Assembly: GCA_037138855.1 (NCBI GenBank)
Contig: JBAXHO010000071.1
Span: 1-8,396, forward strand
Source of the DNA: JBAXHO01 sp037138855
GTDB taxonomy: Bacteria > Patescibacteriota > Dojkabacteria > B142 > OLB20
Direction of reading: 5' to 3'
Length of the DNA: 8,396 nt
The position numbers and the translations under genes are program-made. The number at the start of each line of letters is the position of its first letter. Positions within the stretch are counted from its first letter, which is position 1. Of this stretch, positions 6,244-8,396 are shown piece after piece. The notes under the pieces were generated by a model. The model had not been told where the DNA came from. It ran no database searches and saw only the letters and a program-made list of their open reading frames with translations.

Positions 6244-6265
6244 GGATAGATATTTCCAGAGAAAA

Positions 6266-6469
6266 ATGTCGCTTGAAATACCCATTCCAGTTATTGATGA
6301 AAAAATATGCAAAGGAAATGATGGAGGGTGTGGAGGCTTTTATGTTAGCGAATGTACTCAAGAGGCTATTACAAAGATTAAATTTCCAAAAATAAATTTA
6401 CGATTATGTATTGCATGTGGAGAATGTATCAGGTCATGTCCGAATGATGCAATCTCCTTTTCTTCTTGA
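6266..6469 (+). CDS. Small 4Fe-4S ferredoxin-like protein, atypical cysteines
   Basis: A 67-aa protein from the ATG at 6266. The upstream ATG at 6242 overlaps the promoter -10 and is rejected; AGAG precedes 6266 by 4 nt. Numbered from 6266, the C-terminal motif is complete: C48-IA-C51-GE-C54-IRS-C58-P. The N-terminal motif is irregular: C15-x6-C22-x7-C30 followed by TQEAI, so one of the usual four cysteines is missing (Phe25 is where the third would fall after C22-G) and a Gly/Asp-rich insert separates the first two. Seven cysteines can hold one [4Fe-4S] plus perhaps a [3Fe-4S], as in 7-Fe ferredoxins. It would carry electrons in the cytosol. No redox partner gene is nearby. It stands alone between divergent and downstream promoters. 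Confidence 0.85.
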   Translation: MSLEIPIPVIDEKICKGNDGGCGGFYVSECTQEAITKIKFPKINLRLCIACGECIRSCPNDAISFSS

Positions 6470-6531
6470 TAAAGTTATTTCAAGTAAATTGATAATTGAG
6501 TAATGGGTATGAAATCTTTTCGTAAATTCTG

Positions 6532-6537
6532 TATAAT
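6532..6537 (+). promoter_or_regulatory. Candidate -10 box for the DMT transporter
   Basis: A perfect TATAAT lies 23 bp before the ATG at 6561, which would give a leader of about 17 nt. I find no -35 at the right distance. It suggests that the transporter is not simply read through from the ferredoxin. Confidence 0.45.
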
Positions 6538-6560
6538 TACTGAAATTAGCAGATTTTACA

Positions 6561-7409
6561 ATGTTTAGTTTAATGCTTCTCGCCGGCGTCATCCGTGGCA
6601 TCGGGTATTTGGTTTCCAAAAAAATTAGTCGCGAAAAAGGCTCAGCGCAGGCGATGGCTTTAGGAAATGCATTAGTGGATACACTGATCAGTTTGCCAAT
6701 TTTATTATATTTTTTGGTGAAACCCCAAGGTATTCAGTTATATTGGGGATTGATAATTCTGGCTGTGATTTCCGCTGCAGCGTATGGTATGAGCGTTGCT
6801 TTTCAGTATGCTGCTTTGAAGCGGATCGATATTTCAGTGATGAGTATTGTCTTACGTTTAACGATTCTCTTCTCTGCTCTCATGGGTATTGTCTTTCTTG
6901 GTGAACGTTTGAATATCTGGAATTATCTCGGGCTTTTGATAATTCTCATTGGTAATCTGATCATTCTCTGGAAAGGTAGAAAATTTGCCCTTAGTGCCGG
7001 AATTATTTTCACCCTTGGCTCTGCTTTTGTGGCAGCAGTAGCCAGCAATTTAGATAAATTTATTCTCACGAAAATTAACTCGGTTTTTTATGTTTTTCTC
7101 AATAGTTTATTAATTGCAATTACTCTATTCATTAGTAAGCCAAAGGCGATCAGAGAAAGCATTCAACTAATTCGCAAAAGTTTCGGCGTATTTTTATTGA
7201 TGTCGCTCTTAACAATTTCTGCCTGGTTACTTGGCAGTTACGTTTTGCAAAATATGGATGTCTCCCGCTTTATTCCGATTCAAAAAACAATTACTTTAAT
7301 TATTCCAGTGCTTTTCGGCATCACATTTTTTAAAGAAAAACAGCATTGGCAGCAGAAGCTGCTTGGGCTTACGCTCGCGATTGTAGGGATTGTGATGATG
7401 TATCTTTAA
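6561..7409 (+). CDS. EamA/DMT-family transporter
   Basis: A 282-aa protein with ten predicted membrane helices in two homologous halves, the normal size and layout of a 10-TMS drug/metabolite transporter. Each half ends with the EamA signature: FLGERLNIWNYLGLLIILIG (112-131) and FFKEKQHWQQKLLGLTLAIVG (256-276, quoted here as FFKEKxxWxxKLLGLxLAxxG). A short linker (KGRKF, 138-142) joins the halves. Members export or import amino acids, nucleotide sugars, metabolites or drugs; the substrate is not predictable here. The ATG at 6561 has no Shine-Dalgarno but follows a TATAAT. The codon use looks slightly richer in G and C than its neighbours (for example around 6578-6660), which could reflect a different history. 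Its stop is followed within 7 bp by tandem heptads. Confidence 0.92.
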   Translation: MFSLMLLAGVIRGIGYLVSKKISREKGSAQAMALGNALVDTLISLPILLYFLVKPQGIQLYWGLIILAVISAAAYGMSVAFQYAALKRIDISVMSIVLRLTILFSALMGIVFLGERLNIWNYLGLLIILIGNLIILWKGRKFALSAGIIFTLGSAFVAAVASNLDKFILTKINSVFYVFLNSLLIAITLFISKPKAIRESIQLIRKSFGVFLLMSLLTISAWLLGSYVLQNMDVSRFIPIQKTITLIIPVLFGITFFKEKQHWQQKLLGLTLAIVGIVMMYL

Positions 7410-7415
7410 GAGAAA

Positions 7416-7443
7416 TAGCTGGTAGCTGAGTAGCTCGTAGTTG
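7416..7443. repeat. Degenerate TAGCTGG heptads after the DMT gene
   Basis: Four units in 7-bp register start six bases after the DMT stop: TAGCTGG, TAGCTGA, then two that begin GTAG. The register continues weakly to about 7457 in AATTAA-type units. The first unit is identical to the minus-strand heptad beside the alkD stop (1208-1221). Confidence 0.75.
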
Positions 7444-7467
7444 GAATTAAAAATTAATAATAAAAAT

Positions 7468-7515
7468 ATTAATGGGTTAACGAATTAAAATATTAACGAG
7501 TTAACGGATTAATCC
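7468..7515. repeat. Six-unit 8-bp tandem array
   Basis: Six consecutive 8-bp units follow the pattern RTTAAYGR, for example GTTAACGA and ATTAACGA; the third (ATTAAAAT) and last (ATTAATCC) are the most diverged. At a longer scale 7465-7488 and 7489-7512 are 24-bp copies matching at 21 of 24 positions. Each unit contains TTAA, and two contain GTTAAC. Confidence 0.85.
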
Positions 7516-7546
7516 TGAAATATGTTTAGGAAAAAGATTAAAAATT

Positions 7547-7567
7547 GGAAACTGGAATCCGGAATCT
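7547..7567. repeat. CTGGAAT-type heptads, copy A
   Basis: Three units in 7-bp register (GGAAACT, GGAATCC, GGAATCT). The 16-bp string ACTGGAATCCGGAATC (7551-7566) is identical to 8160-8175 in the downstream array. Confidence 0.8.
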
Positions 7568-7595
7568 ATCGATATACTAATTAATACGATTTTTC

Positions 7596-7651
7596 CAAAT
7601 TGCAATTTCCAAATTTCAAATTGCATAATCTTTCCAGATTCCTAGATTCTT
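7596..7651. repeat. CAAATTG-type heptads, copy A
   Basis: Eight units keep the 7-bp register, beginning CAAATTG, CAATTTC and later changing into CCAGATT-type sequence. It contains the 12-bp palindrome AAATTGCAATTT (7597-7608). The close relative at 8335-8396 has five CAAATT units followed by CCAGATT units. Confidence 0.8.
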
Positions 7652-7656
7652 ATCTT

Positions 7657-7718
7657 CTTCTAACTATTATCTCTTTAAGCCAAAGGCTTACCAGCTTATA
7701 GATGGAACTTCTAATTTT
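7657..7718. repeat. 62-bp double-hairpin element, copy A
   Basis: This matches 8260-8321 at 59 of 62 positions, at a constant offset of 603 bp. It holds TAAGCC-AAA-GGCTTA (7676-7690), a perfect hairpin, directly followed by CCAGC-TTATA-GATGG (7691-7705), whose second stem is broken by one mismatch here but perfect in copy B. It is bounded by CTTCTAACT-type direct repeats and ends 5 bp before the tfoX stop codon. Confidence 0.9.
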
Positions 7719-7723
7719 CTCAT

Positions 7724-8053
7724 CTACTTCCCCGCAAACCTTATAGCCTCTTTAAAAATAGGTAGATCTTTTTGGTAATCGCTGGAGTTTTGGTGATTGA
7801 TTTGCACCCACTCTCTCATTTTAGGCCGGCCGAGCGGCTGGAAAGCTACAATATATGTACGTTTTAATAATTGTTGGGCAAATGTTTCCGGGATTTTGAC
7901 TCCGACTCCCACTTCATAAACGCAAGCAAATAATTTGCCCTGACAATAGTATGCCGGATAACCAAACATTTTGCCGGATTTAACTCCAGGGATTGTAAGG
8001 AGGAGTTTATCTAAAGTTTTTACGTGATTGAGATTGAAGTTGATTTGTGACAT
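7724..8053 (-). CDS. TfoX N-terminal-domain protein
   Basis: A 109-aa single-domain protein matching the TfoX/Sxy N-terminal domain: GKMFGYPAYYCQGKLFACVY at about 27-46, VGVKIPETFAQQLL at about 51-64, and FQPLGRPKMREWVQI at about 71-85. The GRPMREW-type block is the most recognisable part. Full-length TfoX regulates competence in Gammaproteobacteria, but these single-domain proteins occur widely without it and their role is not known; 'competence regulator' should not be assumed. The ATG at 8053 has no Shine-Dalgarno. Heptads (8067-8087) and a 20-bp palindrome (8102-8121) lie in its promoter region. The gene is flanked by two copies of the same 62-bp element (7657-7718 and 8260-8321) in the same orientation, which could reflect movement or duplication of a cassette. 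Confidence 0.88.
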   Translation of the reverse strand: MSQINFNLNHVKTLDKLLLTIPGVKSGKMFGYPAYYCQGKLFACVYEVGVGVKIPETFAQQLLKRTYIVAFQPLGRPKMREWVQINHQNSSDYQKDLPIFKEAIRFAGK

Positions 8054-8066
8054 GGTTAGATTGAAT

Positions 8067-8087
8067 AGTATTAAGTATCAAGTAGAC
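8067..8087. repeat. AGTATCA-type heptads upstream of the tfoX-like gene
   Basis: Three degenerate heptads in register (AGTATTA, AGTATCA, AGTAGAC) start 13 bp upstream of the tfoX ATG, where its promoter must lie. They are cousins of the perfect CAAGTAT triplet at 3245-3265. Confidence 0.7.
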
Positions 8088-8101
8088 AAAAACGTTCGTA
8101 G

Positions 8102-8121
8102 TGTCCAAAAATTTTTGGACA
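8102..8121. repeat. 20-bp perfect palindrome, copy 2
   Basis: TGTCCAAAAATTTTTGGACA is its own reverse complement. It lies 49-68 bp upstream of the tfoX ATG and could be an operator for a dimeric regulator. It is preceded by GTAGTG (8098-8103), as is the related inverted repeat at 3284-3301, and differs from it by compensated arm changes. Confidence 0.85.
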
Positions 8122-8140
8122 GTTAGTATTAGAAATTAAA

Positions 8141-8158
8141 AAGATTGAAAAGATTGAA
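8141..8158. repeat. Two perfect AAGATTGAA 9-bp units
   Basis: AAGATTGAA occurs twice in direct tandem just before the heptad array. It is a different period (9 bp) from the neighbouring 7-bp arrays. Confidence 0.8.
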
Positions 8159-8160
8159 AA

Positions 8161-8223
8161 CTGGAATCCGGAATCTGAAATCAGTAAATTAGTAGCTGGT
8201 AGTTTGTATCTAGTATCTAGTAG
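8161..8223. repeat. Nine-unit drifting heptad array
   Basis: Sixty-three bases divide into nine units in an unbroken 7-bp register. It begins CTGGAAT, CCGGAAT and ends CTAGTAT, CTAGTAG, with intermediates between. Neighbouring units are similar while the first and last differ at several positions, so the array drifts from one heptad type to another. Confidence 0.85.
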
Positions 8224-8259
8224 AAGAGAAAATTTGATCTTTGATTTCCTAATTATTAT

Positions 8260-8321
8260 CTTCTAACTATTATCTCTTTAAGCCAAAGGCTTACCAGCCT
8301 ATAGCTGGAACTTCTAACTTT
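8260..8321. repeat. 62-bp double-hairpin element, copy B
   Basis: This is 59/62 identical to 7657-7718. Both hairpins are perfect and touch each other: TAAGCC-AAA-GGCTTA (8279-8293) and CCAGC-CTATA-GCTGG (8294-8308). CTTCTAACT is repeated exactly at 8260-8268 and 8311-8319, bracketing the hairpins. Confidence 0.9.
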
Positions 8322-8334
8322 TTTCATTCTTTTC

Positions 8335-8396
8335 CAAATTGCAAATTCCAAATTCCAAATTTCAAATTGCACAATTCTTCCAGATTCCAGATTCCA
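8335..8396. repeat. CAAATT and CCAGATT heptads, copy B
   Basis: Five CAAATT[G/C/T] units run in register at 8335-8369. After a 3-bp phase shift CCAGATT units follow at 8380-8393 and run off the window edge. CCAGATT is close to the reverse complement of the CTGGAAT-type units at 8161, so the two arrays face each other around copy B of the 62-bp element. Confidence 0.8.

Larger units (their letters stand above)
7410..7723. other. 314-bp convergent intergenic region made of repeats
   Basis: No gene is seen. From left to right this gap between two converging genes holds TAGCTGG-type heptads (7416-7443), an 8-bp array (7468-7515), CTGGAAT-type heptads (7547-7567), CAAATTG-type heptads with the palindrome AAATTGCAATTT (7596-7651) and copy A of a 62-bp double-hairpin element (7657-7718). 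No classic terminator with a T-tract is present for either converging gene. Confidence 0.75.
8054..8396. other. 343-bp repeat-rich region upstream of the tfoX-like gene
   Basis: No gene is seen up to the window edge. It contains AGTATCA-type heptads (8067-8087), a 20-bp palindrome (8102-8121), a 9-bp tandem (8141-8158), a nine-unit drifting heptad array (8161-8223), copy B of the 62-bp element (8260-8321) and CAAATT/CCAGATT heptads (8335-8396). The modules are those of 7410-7723 and 3123-3515 in another order. Confidence 0.75.

Noticed and set aside
6242..6265. Upstream ATG (6242) as the ferredoxin start
   Set aside because: The ATG overlaps a perfect TATAAT in an extended -10 context, so it should not be transcribed; the added residues do not belong to the ferredoxin fold.
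7724..8053. Calling the TfoX-domain protein a competence regulator
   Set aside because: Only the N-terminal domain is present, no competence gene is nearby, and single-domain TfoX proteins have no established role in competence.
8102..8121. Intrinsic terminator reading of the 20-bp palindrome
   Set aside because: The stem is mostly A/T, there is no loop, and no separate T-tract follows on either strand. It is also upstream, not downstream, of the tfoX-like gene.
7410..8396. CRISPR array
   Set aside because: Units are 7-9 bp or 62 bp, directly adjacent or far apart, with no regular 25-40 bp repeats and unique spacers, and no cas gene is present.

Overview
The window is AT-rich bacterial DNA with short genes, short gaps, and TGA used as a normal stop (HAD gene, ferredoxin, 104-aa gene), so genetic code 11 fits and the TGA=Gly code of Gracilibacteria does not. 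Small proteins of mixed origin, weak or absent Shine-Dalgarno sequences and intergenic DNA full of 7-bp microrepeats suggest a Patescibacteria (CPR) genome. This is an inference from style; no marker gene is present.

Layout. Positions 1-6159 hold one long run of minus-strand genes. In transcription order they are: HAD-type hydrolase; an unrecognised 126-aa partner sharing 4 bp with it; a PAP2-type membrane phosphatase; a Cdd1-type helix-hairpin-helix protein; a 191-aa orphan membrane protein; a 393-bp gap full of repeats and hairpins; a small 104-aa soluble protein; a bestrophin/DUF4239-like membrane protein; an AlkD-type DNA glycosylase; a SAM methyltransferase; and the first 50 codons of an unrecognised gene cut by the window edge. 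Divergent promoters lie at 6178-6250. Rightward from there come a small ferredoxin with an unusual cysteine pattern and a 10-helix EamA/DMT transporter. A minus-strand TfoX N-terminal-domain gene follows, embedded in repeat-rich DNA.

The genes do not form one pathway. They look like separate one- or two-gene transcription units: two DNA-related proteins (AlkD, Cdd1), three to four membrane proteins, and small enzymes. No mobile-element gene, CRISPR array, tRNA or rRNA is visible.

The most unusual content is between genes. Three gaps (3123-3515, 7410-7723, 8054-8396) are built from the same modules in different orders: tandem heptads whose sequence drifts while the 7-bp register is kept, one 8-bp array, a 62-bp double-hairpin element in two copies exactly 603 bp apart on either side of the tfoX-like gene, and two A/T-centred palindromes whose arms differ by paired, compensating changes. 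Several of these repeats sit directly next to stop codons.
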